A stretch of DNA of 64,000 nucleotides, taken from the NCBI RefSeq assembly GCF_003391095.1, contig NZ_CP031447.1, positions 1,488,001 to 1,552,000 of the forward strand. The letters are read 5' to 3'. The translations under genes and the position numbers were made by a program. The DNA is from Austwickia chelonae. GTDB lineage: Bacteria; Actinomycetota; Actinomycetes; Actinomycetales; Dermatophilaceae. The notes below the pieces were generated by a model. That model was not told where the DNA came from. It saw nothing but the letters and a program-made list of their open reading frames with translations, and did not search any database. Positions 53,564 to 64,000 of this stretch are shown one piece after another (the first letter of the stretch is position 1; every line of letters starts with the position of its first letter).

Positions 53564-55233
53564 GGCGGCGGCAACGTCATCCGGCACCGTCGTCCTCGGA
53601 CCCGGCGATCGGGTTGAAGTCGGCTGTCGAGGGCCTGACCGGTGCCATCGACGCCGGAGGGCGATATCTTCCTCCGCAGGAGGTCGCCAGCGCAGAAGCG
53701 GTCCTCAAGAAGGCCTCGGAGCGCCTGGCGCTGTCGGGTAAGCACACTGTGGTGGCCTTCACCGGAGCGACCGGTACGGGCAAATCCTCTCTGTTCAATG
53801 CCATGGTGGGCCGAGAGGTCTCCCGGGTGGGTGCCCTGCGTCCGACGACGAGCAGGGTCAGCGCTGCGATCTGGGGCGATGAAAGCCCCAAGGCCCTGCT
53901 CGACTGGATCGGCGCCGATGTGCGTCATCGAGTCAGCGCGGAGGACAACGCTCGCAGCGGGTGGGCTTCGCACTTGGACGGCGAGGTGCCTTCCGGCCTG
54001 GTACTTCTGGATCTGCCGGATATCGACTCCCTCCGTCCGGAGCATCGGGCCGAGGCCGATCGGGTACTCGATCTGGTCGATGTCTTCGTGTGGATCACCG
54101 ACCCGCAGAAGTACGCCGACGCGGTGCTCCACGACGAATACCTGCGCAAGGCCTCTCAACACCAGACGGTGACCCTGGTCGTGCTGAACCAGGCCGACCG
54201 GATGGCCACCGACCAGGCCGAAGCCTGTCGGGAGGACCTCCGCAAACTCCTCGCCGACGACGGGCTGAACGCGGCCGAGGTCCTGCTCCTCTCAGCACGT
54301 ACCGGAGAAGGCGTCGGTGAATTACGGGACGCCTTGTCCGGGGCGACCAAAGCGGCCACTGCGGCACGCTCCCGTTTGCTGGCCGATGTCAAACGTGAGG
54401 CGGATGCTCTCATTCCCCACATCGGTACGGCCGAAGCCTCCGTGGAGGTGTCGCAGGACGACGAGGTCGTCGAATCGCTGTCCCGTGCGACCGGGATCCC
54501 GACGGTCCTGGACTCCGTGGCCGCCGACTATCGTAGCCAGGCTTATCGGATGGTGTCCTGGCCGTTGTGGCGCTGGGTGCGCAAGGTACGACCGGACGCG
54601 ATCCGTATGGTGCCTGCAGGCGAGCGGGACGGTGCCAGCGCAGACGTGGCCGACTTGCTGGGGCGCACGAGCCTGCCGGAACCGACTCCTGCCGCCCGCG
54701 CCGAGGTGGAACGCATCATGCGTTCGGTAGGGAACCAGGCCAGCAGGGGGTTACCGCCACGCTGGGCTCGCGCAGTGCAGGACGCCTCGTCCTTGGACAA
54801 CCGGGAGCTCCTGGAATCTCTGGACTCGGCGGTGCTCACCACTCCGTTGCGTGACCGTGCTCCGATGTGGTGGTACGTCGTCTCCGTTGTCCAATGGATC
54901 CTGATGGTGACCATGGTGGGCGCCACCTTGTGGTTGTTGGCGTTGACCGGTTGGTCCTTCCTGTCGGATGTCTCCGATGTCGTTCCGCAGGTAGCGGGGA
55001 TACCCCTGCCGACGGTGTTGATCGTCTTGTCGTTCACCGGTGGTGTGCTGTTGGCCTTGGGTTCGCGTCCTTTCGTGAACATGGGCGCTGCCCGCCGCCG
55101 ATCCGACATGGAGATACGTCTGTCGGACGAGATCGGGGTCGTGGCGGTGAACCACCTGTTGTCGCCGGTCCAGGAGATCCTCGAGCAGCATCGGCGTACT
55201 CGGGAGCATCTGGGGCGGGTGCGTTCCGCTTAG
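53560..55233 (+). CDS. Dynamin-like/YfjP-type membrane GTPase, second of a pair
   Basis: A 557-residue protein. The P-loop is TGATGTGKSSLFNAMVG (about 68-84), RPTTSRVSA is the switch, LLDLPDIDS is the DxxG-like motif, and LNQADRM fits the NKxD site. SARTGEGVGELRDAL is the G5 region. Two hydrophobic helices near residues 450-470 and 483-505 anchor it in the membrane, which the first partner lacks. The start overlaps the first GTPase stop (ATGA), so the products are probably made together and may form a heteromer, as in bacterial dynamin pairs. Confidence 0.82.
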   Translation: MRRRQRHPAPSSSDPAIGLKSAVEGLTGAIDAGGRYLPPQEVASAEAVLKKASERLALSGKHTVVAFTGATGTGKSSLFNAMVGREVSRVGALRPTTSRVSAAIWGDESPKALLDWIGADVRHRVSAEDNARSGWASHLDGEVPSGLVLLDLPDIDSLRPEHRAEADRVLDLVDVFVWITDPQKYADAVLHDEYLRKASQHQTVTLVVLNQADRMATDQAEACREDLRKLLADDGLNAAEVLLLSARTGEGVGELRDALSGATKAATAARSRLLADVKREADALIPHIGTAEASVEVSQDDEVVESLSRATGIPTVLDSVAADYRSQAYRMVSWPLWRWVRKVRPDAIRMVPAGERDGASADVADLLGRTSLPEPTPAARAEVERIMRSVGNQASRGLPPRWARAVQDASSLDNRELLESLDSAVLTTPLRDRAPMWWYVVSVVQWILMVTMVGATLWLLALTGWSFLSDVSDVVPQVAGIPLPTVLIVLSFTGGVLLALGSRPFVNMGAARRRSDMEIRLSDEIGVVAVNHLLSPVQEILEQHRRTREHLGRVRSA

Positions 55234-55321
55234 CTCGTGCACAACCGGCCCCGTGCTCCTGGGGTTGTCCACAGGTGCTTCGACAGGGTCTCTCCGAGGT
55301 TTTCCACCGCTGGAAGCTGAA

Positions 55322-55348
55322 GGCGGTGCATCGCGGTGATGCACCGCC
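55322..55348 (+). promoter_or_regulatory. Perfect 11-bp hairpin upstream of ssb
   Basis: GGCGGTGCATC (55322-55332) and GATGCACCGCC (55338-55348) flank loop GCGGT. It ends 41 bases before the ssb GTG. It could stop GTPase transcription or control the ssb leader. Confidence 0.5.
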
Positions 55349-55389
55349 GGGCGGGTCTTCCCTCCGGCTGTCGGAAAAGAGGTCCTGTT

Positions 55390-55917
55390 GTGAACGAGAC
55401 GCTGATCACCATGTCGGGCAACGCTGTTGAGGATCCGGTGCGCCGGGTCACCCGCAATGGAGATGCCTATGTCACCCTGCGGTTGGCGTCGACGGTGCGT
55501 CGTCGTGACCAGGACAGTGGACGCTATGTCGATGCCGAGACGAATTTCGTCACCGTGGTGGCTTTCCGCCAGCTCGCGTTGAATACGGCTGAGTCTGTAC
55601 GTAAGGGGCAGCCACTGATCGTCACTGGCCGTTTGCGGGTCAACCAGTGGCGTACTGAGGAGAAGAGCGGGGTGCGTGTCGAGATCGACGCGACAGGCAT
55701 CGGCCATGACCTGTCTCGCGGGGTCTCCCAGTTCACCCGGGTGCGGCCGGACGGAGAGGACGGCCCGGTCACCCGGTTGGTCACCGGGGAGAACGACGCG
55801 GAGGCTGCGCCCTGGCAGACGGGTGGCGAGCCCGCGGAGGACGCCGAGCACAACGGGGCGGCTTTCTTCACCGAGCCTGCGGAGGGCCATGGCGATCCTG
55901 CGGTGGGTAAGGCCTGA
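55390..55917 (+). CDS. ssb: Single-stranded DNA-binding protein paralogue
   Basis: A 175-residue SSB with an OB-fold N-terminus (ITMSGNAVEDPVRRVTRNGDAYVTLRLAS, ETNFVTVVAFRQLALN, GQPLIVTGRLRVNQWRTEE). The C-terminal part is acidic but does not end in the DIPF-type tip that binds partner proteins; it ends DPAVGKA. A tip-less paralogue is like Streptomyces SsbB, which acts in chromosome segregation, so this is probably not the main SSB. The GTG at 55390 has AAAGAGG seven bases upstream. Confidence 0.85.
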   Translation: MNETLITMSGNAVEDPVRRVTRNGDAYVTLRLASTVRRRDQDSGRYVDAETNFVTVVAFRQLALNTAESVRKGQPLIVTGRLRVNQWRTEEKSGVRVEIDATGIGHDLSRGVSQFTRVRPDGEDGPVTRLVTGENDAEAAPWQTGGEPAEDAEHNGAAFFTEPAEGHGDPAVGKA

Positions 55918-55948
55918 GCTCCGATTCGGGTTAGGGCCGCTCGAACGA

Positions 55949-55961
55949 TAGCCTGAACAGC
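55949..55961 (+). promoter_or_regulatory. Leaderless-type -10 box of ettA
   Basis: TAGCCT at 55949-55954, seven bases before the ATG at 55962; no Shine-Dalgarno is visible. Confidence 0.45.
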
Positions 55962-57644
<1,683 letters not shown>

Positions 57645-57660
57645 TCACGACGACGACATC

Positions 57661-57700
57661 GTCGAGTGTGCCCACCGGCCAGCGGGTGGGCACACTCGAC
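57661..57700. terminator. 16-bp perfect terminator hairpin between ettA and tesB
   Basis: Arms 57661-57676 and 57685-57700 are exact complements with an eight-base loop, between convergent genes. Confidence 0.85.
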
Positions 57701-57716
57701 CGGTCCGGGTGTCAGA

Positions 57717-58682
57717 TCAGCTTCTTTTCAGGCGGAGCATGCCTTCTTGCGCGACGGAGGCGACCAGGGTCCCTTCAGTTGTGAAGAGATTCCCGATGCC
57801 CAGGCCGCGGCCACCGGAGGCGGACGGCGACTCCTCGGCGTAGAGAAGCCATTCATCGACGCGGAAGTCGCGGTGGAACCACATCGAGTGGTCGAGGCTG
57901 GCGCCACGTAGTCGGTCGTCGGCCCAGGCGAGACCGTGTTTGCGCAGCGCCGGCTCCAAGATCGTGTAATCGGAGGCATAGGCCAGGACAGCGGCGTGGG
58001 TCAAGGAGTCGTCCGGCAGCTTGCCGGTGGTTCTGATCCAGACATGTTGTTCGGCGACCTGGTGGGGGCAGGGCGCGATGTAGATCGGTCCTTCGCAGTG
58101 CCTCATGTCGATCGAACGTCGAACAGCCCAGTCCTTGGCGAGACCTTCGGGGACATGCGCCAACCGTTCGCTGAGGGTGGCGAGGTCTTCTGGCACGGGA
58201 ACCGGTGGCATCTCTGCCTGGTGGTCCAGCCCCTCGGCGGGGGTCTGGAAGGAGAAGATCATCGACAGGATGGGCCGACCGTATTGCACGGCATGTACGC
58301 GTCTGGCGGAGAAGGAGCGGCCATCGCGGAGCCTTTCGACCTCGAAGCGGATTGGTTCGTTGGCATCTCCGGGGCGGAGAAAATAACCATGCAGTGAGTG
58401 GATCTTGCGCAGCGGTCCGTCAATGCTCTGTACGGTGCGGCCGGCTGCGATCAACGACTGGGCGACGACCTGTCCGCCGAAGACCCTTCCATGTGGCATC
58501 GGCTGGCTCGCTCCGAGGAAAACATCGGTGGAGTCGCTGGGCAAGGACGCCGGATCGGCGGCAGCTCCGGCGTGTTCTGGTGCGATTTGGGATGCCGGGA
58601 CCAGGTCGAGGACGCGGAGCAGATCTGCCAAGGGGTCATATCCGGGGTCACGCGGCGTCAAGTACTGCTCATGGATTGTCAC
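57717..58682 (-). CDS. tesB: Acyl-CoA thioesterase II
   Basis: A 321-residue double-hotdog thioesterase that hydrolyses acyl-CoA to fatty acid and CoA. FGGQVVAQSLIAAGRTV is the first hotdog signature, and SLDHSMWFHRDFRVDEWLLY contains the catalytic Asp region of the second. The GTG at 58682 has a TATCGT box six bases upstream on the minus strand (58689-58694); the frame extends to 58949 but that part overlaps the end of the neighbouring MFS gene. Confidence 0.88.
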   Translation of the reverse strand: MTIHEQYLTPRDPGYDPLADLLRVLDLVPASQIAPEHAGAAADPASLPSDSTDVFLGASQPMPHGRVFGGQVVAQSLIAAGRTVQSIDGPLRKIHSLHGYFLRPGDANEPIRFEVERLRDGRSFSARRVHAVQYGRPILSMIFSFQTPAEGLDHQAEMPPVPVPEDLATLSERLAHVPEGLAKDWAVRRSIDMRHCEGPIYIAPCPHQVAEQHVWIRTTGKLPDDSLTHAAVLAYASDYTILEPALRKHGLAWADDRLRGASLDHSMWFHRDFRVDEWLLYAEESPSASGGRGLGIGNLFTTEGTLVASVAQEGMLRLKRS

Positions 58683-58758
58683 GACGCAACGATACGGAAG
58701 GAAACTGTGACCTGACAGATCCACAAGGCATGCCGCCGACTCCAGGACGGAGCCAGCA

Positions 58759-60234
58759 TCATGACGTCCGGAGACTTTCAGGAAGCGGGCGTGGCGACAG
58801 CCGTTGCGCACACAGCAGGGCAGGCAAGGCGACGAGAGCGTTGACCGCCCAGACCAAGGGGAAGACATCCGCGATCGCCATGTCCATCGACGTGGTGACC
58901 GCGTAGACGCCGCTGCTGGTCGCGATCCCGAGGACACTGCCGAGGACATCGGCGATCTGCAGGGAGGAACTGGCTGCGGCGTGACCCCCGCGAGGAGCCA
59001 GTTCTAGGGCGAGCACGGAGGTAGCGGTGACGCCGATCCCCATCGCCAGTCCGACCGTGGTGATACTCACGGCGAAGGCCCACATCGGTCCGTCCACCAG
59101 ATCCAGGGCCAGGATCCCGAAGGTGGCGAAGGACAACATCGCTGCTCCTGTGGTGATGAGTAACTTCCCGTGGTGCGACATGCGTGGACGGCTTTGCAAG
59201 AAAGAACCTGCGGCCCATCCCAAGGATGCCAAGGCCAGCAGTGCCCCTGCTGCAGCCAGCTCGATATCTCGCAGGGTGATGAACATCAACGGGATGAAAG
59301 CAATGGTTCCGTCGAAGGAGGCCATGAAGAGGAAACGCGCCAGGACGACACTGGGCTGCCCGTGCCTGCTGCGGAGAGTTCCTGGAGGCAGGAGAGGAGG
59401 AACCGCCAGCCCGAGAAGGACGAGACCGAGCACCGCGCACATGATGGCGACGCTCCGGGAGAGATGGGGTAGGGAGGTGCCGGCTTGGAAGAGACCGGAG
59501 CCGATGGTCATCGTCACCCCGAAGACCATGGTCCGGAACGTGCTGAGCCGTGGGGCTACGGTATCCGCAGCGATTCCATCGAGATACTCGGGCTCGGGAG
59601 CCGAGTCGAGGAGCCGATGTGCGTGCCTGATTCCGAGGGAGCCGATCGCCGTCAGGGGCGCGACCATCAGGAAGACCGAACGCCACCCCCAGTTCTCGGC
59701 CAGCAGGGCGGCCAGCAACGGGCTCACCACAGAAGGAACGACCCATGCTGCTGAGAGCCAGCCGAAGATCACTGGCCTGGCGGTCATCGGATAGATCGCT
59801 CCGATGACGACGTAATTGGCCACGATGGTCAGTCCGGCACCCAGCCCGGCTATGAGCCGACCGGCCAGAAGGACGGTGAATTCAGGTGCGCTGCCTGCCA
59901 GGACCGAGCCCAAGGCGAACAAACTGATGCCCGTCCAGAGGGTCAGCATCGGGCTGGAGGCCCGAGTGCTGGCTCCCGCGATGACATTGCCGAGCAGCTG
60001 GCCGGTGAACATCAACGAGAAGGCCAGGCCGTAAGCGCCGCCGACGGCGAGATCCTCGGTGACCTTGGGCATGGCTGTCGCAATCGCCATCGTCTCGAAA
60101 GCGATGACCGTGGTCAGCCCGAGGACTGACAAGGTGACGGCACGATAGCCCGGCCCCAGGACTCGGATACGAGAGGCATCCTGGGTCCGTTCGGGGGGAG
60201 AAGCCATCTCCTCCGGACGGTCCGGTGTGCTCAC
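58759..60234 (-). CDS. MFS drug-type transporter
   Basis: A 491-residue transporter with 12-14 helices. GYGLAFSLMFTGQLLGNVIAG is followed by a cytoplasmic loop, and AGRLIAGLGAGLTIVANYVVIGAIYP is typical of DHA-type exporters. The late GLAMGIGVTATSVLALELAPRGG repeats the MFS pattern. The GTG at 60234 has TACGCT on the minus strand (60242-60247) seven bases upstream. Substrate is unknown. Confidence 0.85.
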   Translation of the reverse strand: MSTPDRPEEMASPPERTQDASRIRVLGPGYRAVTLSVLGLTTVIAFETMAIATAMPKVTEDLAVGGAYGLAFSLMFTGQLLGNVIAGASTRASSPMLTLWTGISLFALGSVLAGSAPEFTVLLAGRLIAGLGAGLTIVANYVVIGAIYPMTARPVIFGWLSAAWVVPSVVSPLLAALLAENWGWRSVFLMVAPLTAIGSLGIRHAHRLLDSAPEPEYLDGIAADTVAPRLSTFRTMVFGVTMTIGSGLFQAGTSLPHLSRSVAIMCAVLGLVLLGLAVPPLLPPGTLRSRHGQPSVVLARFLFMASFDGTIAFIPLMFITLRDIELAAAGALLALASLGWAAGSFLQSRPRMSHHGKLLITTGAAMLSFATFGILALDLVDGPMWAFAVSITTVGLAMGIGVTATSVLALELAPRGGHAAASSSLQIADVLGSVLGIATSSGVYAVTTSMDMAIADVFPLVWAVNALVALPALLCAQRLSPRPLPESLRTS

Positions 60235-60338
60235 AGAGCCCAGCGTAGTTATTTGCGCAAGGATGTGGCTCCCGCTGAGCGGACAAGTCGACCGTCGGTC
60301 GCGCCACCCCGCACAAGGTGCAACGACCGACGGCCGAG

Positions 60339-61379
60339 TCAGGAAAGTCCGCCCTGATACGGCGGAATGATCGCCGGGCCTCTGATCCCCTCACGCGCAC
60401 ACGCTGTCAACCCACGCTCCCGGATCTCACGCTGCACACCCCAATGTTCGTTCGGTGCACACTTCGCCAAGATCCGGATACTCATCGTCCCCCCGGACAC
60501 CGCTTCGACCCCCACCACCCGAGGCTGCTCCAACAGGATGGCCTCCCATTCGGGATCGCCCTCCAACTCCTGCATCGCTGTGGTGAGCACGGAGATCACC
60601 CGTTCCGGAGATTCGTCGTAAGCCACCGGGATGTCCACGATCGCCGTCGACCACCCCTGCGACTTGTTCGCCACCCGTACGATCTCGCCATTACGGATGT
60701 ACCAGATGACTCCCTGGGCATCCCGGAGACGGGTCACCCGCAAGGTGACCTCTTCCACAGTCCCGGCCGCCGTGCCGGTGTCGATGAAGTCGCCCACCCC
60801 GTACTGGTCCTCGGCCAGCATGAAAATTCCTGTCAGGTAGTCCTTCACCAGGCTCTGCGCGCCGAAACCCAAAGCCACACCACCGAAACCGGCAGAAGCG
60901 ATCACCGGCGCCATGTTCAGCCCCAGCTGGTCACCGACCATGAAGATCGCCGTGATCAGGATGCCTACCGTGGCGATACTGCGCAGCACAGAACCCAAGG
61001 TCTCCACCCGTTGCCGCTGCCGCTCCGGGTTGAGGAAACGCCCCTCCAAGGCGCGTGCCCGCAACCAGGTATGCCGTCGACGCGCTGTTGACGGCGTCTT
61101 CGATGGCACCGCGGAGGGATCCGTCGAGGGAGCGTCCTGCACCACGACCTCGGTGACGTCGGCACCGGTCTCACGGTGATCGGAACGGGCACGTTTCTCC
61201 TTCACCAAGGAAGAAACCGCACGATCGATCAGACGGTGCAGGAACCAGCGCAGGACCGTCGCACCGATCACTATCGCCACGATCGTCAACCCGCGTCCCA
61301 GGATCCAGTCCACAACGATCTCCCAGGACATTTCGTACCCCAGGACGTTGGTCGGCAGAATGTAGGGGATGTCGGCCAT
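60339..61379 (-). CDS. MscS-family mechanosensitive channel
   Basis: A 346-residue channel with an N-terminal helix (about 24-44), a polar charged loop (about 55-110), then the core helices. The pore helix segment GFGGVALGFGAQSLVKDYLTGIFMLAEDQYGVGDFI is the strong MscS signature, followed by the beta domain (VTLRVTRLRDAQGVIWYIRNG). It releases solutes on hypo-osmotic shock. A GTG at 61415 would add 12 residues; neither start has a clear ribosome site. Confidence 0.88.
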   Translation of the reverse strand: MADIPYILPTNVLGYEMSWEIVVDWILGRGLTIVAIVIGATVLRWFLHRLIDRAVSSLVKEKRARSDHRETGADVTEVVVQDAPSTDPSAVPSKTPSTARRRHTWLRARALEGRFLNPERQRQRVETLGSVLRSIATVGILITAIFMVGDQLGLNMAPVIASAGFGGVALGFGAQSLVKDYLTGIFMLAEDQYGVGDFIDTGTAAGTVEEVTLRVTRLRDAQGVIWYIRNGEIVRVANKSQGWSTAIVDIPVAYDESPERVISVLTTAMQELEGDPEWEAILLEQPRVVGVEAVSGGTMSIRILAKCAPNEHWGVQREIRERGLTACAREGIRGPAIIPPYQGGLS

Positions 61380-61487
61380 GGGCCCATTCTTCAGGCTTCC
61401 CGAGTGCGAATGCACATGCCCCTGTCATCGCGTCAATCTGGGTGAGGCCCACTAGTATCAGGTCAATCCCATGACGAAAGGCCTGAC

Positions 61488-63608
61488 GTGACCACCATCG
61501 TGCCCTCGGCCCCTCTCGCTGATCTGGCGCGCGCCTACGGTGTAGCCACCGAGTACTGGGACTGGCAAGGCCACCATGTCGTCGTCGGCGCGGAGACCAT
61601 CACTGCCGTTCTACGCGCACTGTCCATCCCCTGCGAGTCCCCTGAAGAGGTCTCCGCCTCTCTCCTCGAGGTCGGGCTCCGTGGATGGCGATCCCTGATC
61701 CCTCCCTTCACCCTCACCAAACAGAGCGAAAATGCTCAAGTACGGGTCCACGTACCGCATGGCTCCCCGGTATCGGTGTGGGCGGAACTCGAAGACCGCA
61801 GTGGGCGACGCGAACTCCGACAGCTGGAACACAATGTGCCCCCTCGGGAAGTCGACGGGACCCTCATCGGCGAAGCATTGTTCGAGCTGCCCTCAGGCAG
61901 TCCACTGGGATGGCACGTCCTGTACGCCCAGATCCCCGGAGGGCCAGTACACCACTCATCCATCGTGGTGGTCCCGGACAAGCTCGAACTCCCGGCCGCG
62001 GTCGAATCACGAGGCGCGTCCGGCTTGATGACCCAGCTGTATGCGATGCGCTCGCGGTCGTCGTGGGGTGTGGGGGATTTGGCTGATCTCGCAGACCTGG
62101 CTGTCTGGGGTGCACGAGAGCTGGGTAGCGATTTCGTCCTGTTGAACCCGGTGCATGCAGCTGAGCCGATGAGTCCTATGGAGCCTTCGCCGTATCTTCC
62201 GACGTCTCGGCGCTTCGTGAACCCGATGTACATCCGGGTCGAGGAGATCCCCGAGACGGCCTACTTGTCGCCTGAGGACCGGGCGAAGGTCGACGGTTTT
62301 GCCGGAAGCGCGCGTCTGCTGAACGGTGAGGACGCCATCGACCGGGATGCTTCTTGGGAGTTGAAACGGCAGGCGCTGCACATTGTCCACTCTGTGCCTC
62401 GCCCGGTGCGTAGGCAGCTGGCTTTTGAGGCTTTCTGCGAGAGGGAAGGGCAGGGGCTGATCGACTTCGCCACGTGGTGCGCACTGGTCGGTGAGTATGG
62501 GGTCGACGGGTGGCCGGAGGGTTTGGCGGACCGTTCCTCGGAAGCGGTGGCAGCCGAGCGAATCCGGTTGTCGGATCAAGTCGATTTCCACATGTGGTTG
62601 CAGTGGGTGGTTGACGGCCAGCTGGCTGGGGTCCAGCGGCAGGCGCGTGAAGCTGGCATGGGTGTCGGTGTCATGCAGGATCTTGCGGTGGGTGTGCACC
62701 CCGAGGGCGCTGATGCCTGGGGCCTGGGGGAGGCTCTGGCTCGCGGGGTGACGGTTGGTGCGCCTCCGGACCCGTACAACCAATTGGGCCAGGATTGGAG
62801 TCAGCCGCCTTGGCGTCCGGACAAATTGGCAGAGTTGGGGTATGCGCCCTTCCGTGACATGATCCGGGCGGCGCTTCGCCATTCGGGCGCCCTTCGCATC
62901 GATCATGTGCTGGGTCTCTTCCGGCTGTGGTGGGTTCCGTCCGGTCGTAGTCCGCGAGAGGGAACCTACGTGCGTTTCGATTTCGAGGCGCTGGTCGGGA
63001 TCCTTGTCTTGGAGGCACACCGTTCCGGAGCAGTCATCGTCGGTGAGGATCTAGGCACGGTTGAGCCTTGGGTGCGTGAATATCTCCGTGAGCGAGGGAT
63101 TCTCGGCACCTCGATCTTGTGGTTCGAACGGGACGCCGATGGAGCGCCGCTAGCTCCGGAGCAGTACCGGCGGTTGTGCTTGGCCTCGGTGACTACTCAC
63201 GATCTGCCGCCTACTGCTGGTTACCTCAGCGGTGAGCACATGGATCTGCGGGAACGTCTAGGGCTGTTTACCAGACCGGTGGACGTTGAACGGGCCGAGG
63301 ACGAGGCTGATCGACAGAAGGTCGTGGAAGCTCTGCGCGAACGGGGCCTGATCGATAGTGACGAGTCGGTGGAGAAGATCGTCGAGGCACTCCACCGGTA
63401 TGTGTCGTGGACTCCGGCTCTCCTGGTGGGCATCAGCGTGTCCGATCTGGTGGGTGACCGGCGCACGATCAACCAGCCGGGAACCGACGAGGAATACCCC
63501 AACTGGCGAGTGCCCCTGGCGGGCCCGGACCGTAGACCGGTCCTGCTAGAAGACGTGATGGCACACGCTGGGGCCCGTCGGATCACCGAGGCTGTTCACC
63601 GGGGATGA
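61488..63608 (+). CDS. malQ: 4-alpha-glucanotransferase (amylomaltase)
   Basis: A 706-residue GH77 enzyme that transfers alpha-1,4-glucan segments between maltodextrins. The core has GSDFVLLNPVHAAEP, the nucleophile segment LRIDHVLGLFRLWWVP, the acid/base segment VGEDLGTVEPW, and VTTHDLPPTAGYLSG. The first 190 residues are an additional N-terminal domain seen in actinobacterial MalQ. The GTG at 61488 has GAAAGG eight bases upstream. Codon style switches from C-rich to G/T-rich third positions near 62030. Confidence 0.92.
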   Translation: MTTIVPSAPLADLARAYGVATEYWDWQGHHVVVGAETITAVLRALSIPCESPEEVSASLLEVGLRGWRSLIPPFTLTKQSENAQVRVHVPHGSPVSVWAELEDRSGRRELRQLEHNVPPREVDGTLIGEALFELPSGSPLGWHVLYAQIPGGPVHHSSIVVVPDKLELPAAVESRGASGLMTQLYAMRSRSSWGVGDLADLADLAVWGARELGSDFVLLNPVHAAEPMSPMEPSPYLPTSRRFVNPMYIRVEEIPETAYLSPEDRAKVDGFAGSARLLNGEDAIDRDASWELKRQALHIVHSVPRPVRRQLAFEAFCEREGQGLIDFATWCALVGEYGVDGWPEGLADRSSEAVAAERIRLSDQVDFHMWLQWVVDGQLAGVQRQAREAGMGVGVMQDLAVGVHPEGADAWGLGEALARGVTVGAPPDPYNQLGQDWSQPPWRPDKLAELGYAPFRDMIRAALRHSGALRIDHVLGLFRLWWVPSGRSPREGTYVRFDFEALVGILVLEAHRSGAVIVGEDLGTVEPWVREYLRERGILGTSILWFERDADGAPLAPEQYRRLCLASVTTHDLPPTAGYLSGEHMDLRERLGLFTRPVDVERAEDEADRQKVVEALRERGLIDSDESVEKIVEALHRYVSWTPALLVGISVSDLVGDRRTINQPGTDEEYPNWRVPLAGPDRRPVLLEDVMAHAGARRITEAVHRG

Positions 63609-63617
63609 ACCGGTGGG

Positions 63618-63660
63618 ATACAGCGGGGGGACCGCTCGCACAACGGTCCCCCCGCTGTAT
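63618..63660. terminator. 17-bp perfect terminator hairpin after malQ
   Basis: Arms 63618-63634 and 63644-63660 are exact complements with a nine-base loop and a TTCTTCT tail. It also fits the convergent MFS gene that ends 14 bases later. Confidence 0.9.
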
Positions 63661-63674
63661 TTCTTCTGCACAGT

Positions 63675-64000
63675 TCAGGATGTGGAAGGACTTTCCTTGG
63701 CACCCCAAGCGTTTTCCGGGAGGACCTCACGGCGGTCTTTTACGGGGAGCAGGGCCAAGAGACCAACCAACAGCACAGCAGTGATGCCGAGGATGCCCCA
63801 GTACTGGGTACTGGTTTCCTGCGGTCGAAGCCAACGTCCGAACATGATGGCACCGGTGAAACCTGCCGGTGCGATGAAGCTCAGCGCACGTCCGGTAGTG
63901 GCATAGAGACCGAAGATCTCGCCTTCACGCCCGTGCGGGATGAGCCTGATGAGCAGGGTCCGGGATGCCGACTGCGCCGGGCCGACGAAGATGCACAGCG
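63675..64000 (-). CDS. Atg22/UMF1-type MFS transporter, C-terminal fragment
   Basis: The last 108 codons of a minus-strand gene whose start is beyond the window. The reading GPAQSASRTLLIRLIP, then EGEIFGLYATTGRALSFIAPAGF, matches the UMF1/Atg22-like permeases. Two membrane helices follow, and the C-terminus ends AKESPSTS with a stop at 63675-63677. The family is linked to solute export, possibly amino acids, but substrates in bacteria are unknown. Confidence 0.8.
   Translation of the reverse strand, partial: LCIFVGPAQSASRTLLIRLIPHGREGEIFGLYATTGRALSFIAPAGFTGAIMFGRWLRPQETSTQYWGILGITAVLLVGLLALLPVKDRREVLPENAWGAKESPSTS

Overview
The window is high-GC DNA with long ORFs, GTG starts and a gene set typical of Actinobacteria: glycogen genes glgC/glgA, InhA-type FabI, DUF3099, DUF3263, DtxR-type iron control, DeoA/DeoC and Orn. 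I place it tentatively in the Micrococcales (Dermatophilaceae or Intrasporangiaceae-like); the species cannot be named from the sequence alone. I see no IS element, phage gene or CRISPR array.

Layout. 1-2.2 kb: the 3' end of a quinol-type nitric oxide reductase, a membrane protein and an SCP2-like protein. 2.5-9.8 kb: the accessory highlight, a cluster for oxidative L-ornithine breakdown (ord, oraS, oraE, a MutL-like ATPase, orr) followed by alanine racemase. 9.9-20.5 kb: an MBL-fold hydrolase, a MacB-like ABC exporter, a CPVC-motif membrane protein, a zinc metallopeptidase coupled to a ZIP transporter, an ABC-F ATPase, an enoyl-CoA hydratase, a decayed ABC exporter pseudogene and a DnaQ-like exonuclease. 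20.6-24.6 kb: a deoxynucleoside catabolic operon (deoA, deoC, phosphosugar mutase). 24.6-31.7 kb: SURF1, moaA, DUF3099, fabG-fabI, an unknown protein, serB and glgC. 31.9-41.5 kb: glgA, an ABC ATPase, NfeD and SPFH proteins, a SpoU methyltransferase, a PEBP protein, a DUF3037/HipA-like pair, plsC and a RecQ-like helicase. 41.5-44.1 kb: feoABC under a DtxR/IdeR-like box. 44.2-51.3 kb: small proteins, tRNA-Leu, a sugar ABC importer, tRNA-His, orn, PrsW and tRNA-Arg. 51.4-64 kb: two coupled dynamin-like GTPases, ssb, ettA, tesB, an MFS transporter, an MscS channel, malQ and the end of an Atg22-like MFS gene.

How the parts fit. Orr, OraSE and Ord would convert L-ornithine through D-ornithine and 2,4-diaminopentanoate to 2-amino-4-oxopentanoate. 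The ortAB thiolase that completes the clostridial route is not in the cluster. The known end product of that route includes D-alanine, so the alanine racemase next door is a plausible partner. DeoA, DeoC and the mutase turn deoxynucleosides into central metabolites. GlgC, GlgA and MalQ form a scattered glycogen/maltodextrin set.

A recurrent regulatory pattern is a TANNNT box 6-8 bases before an ATG or GTG with no Shine-Dalgarno. I count 19 cases. This is the expected look of leaderless transcription in Actinobacteria, and I used it to choose several start codons.
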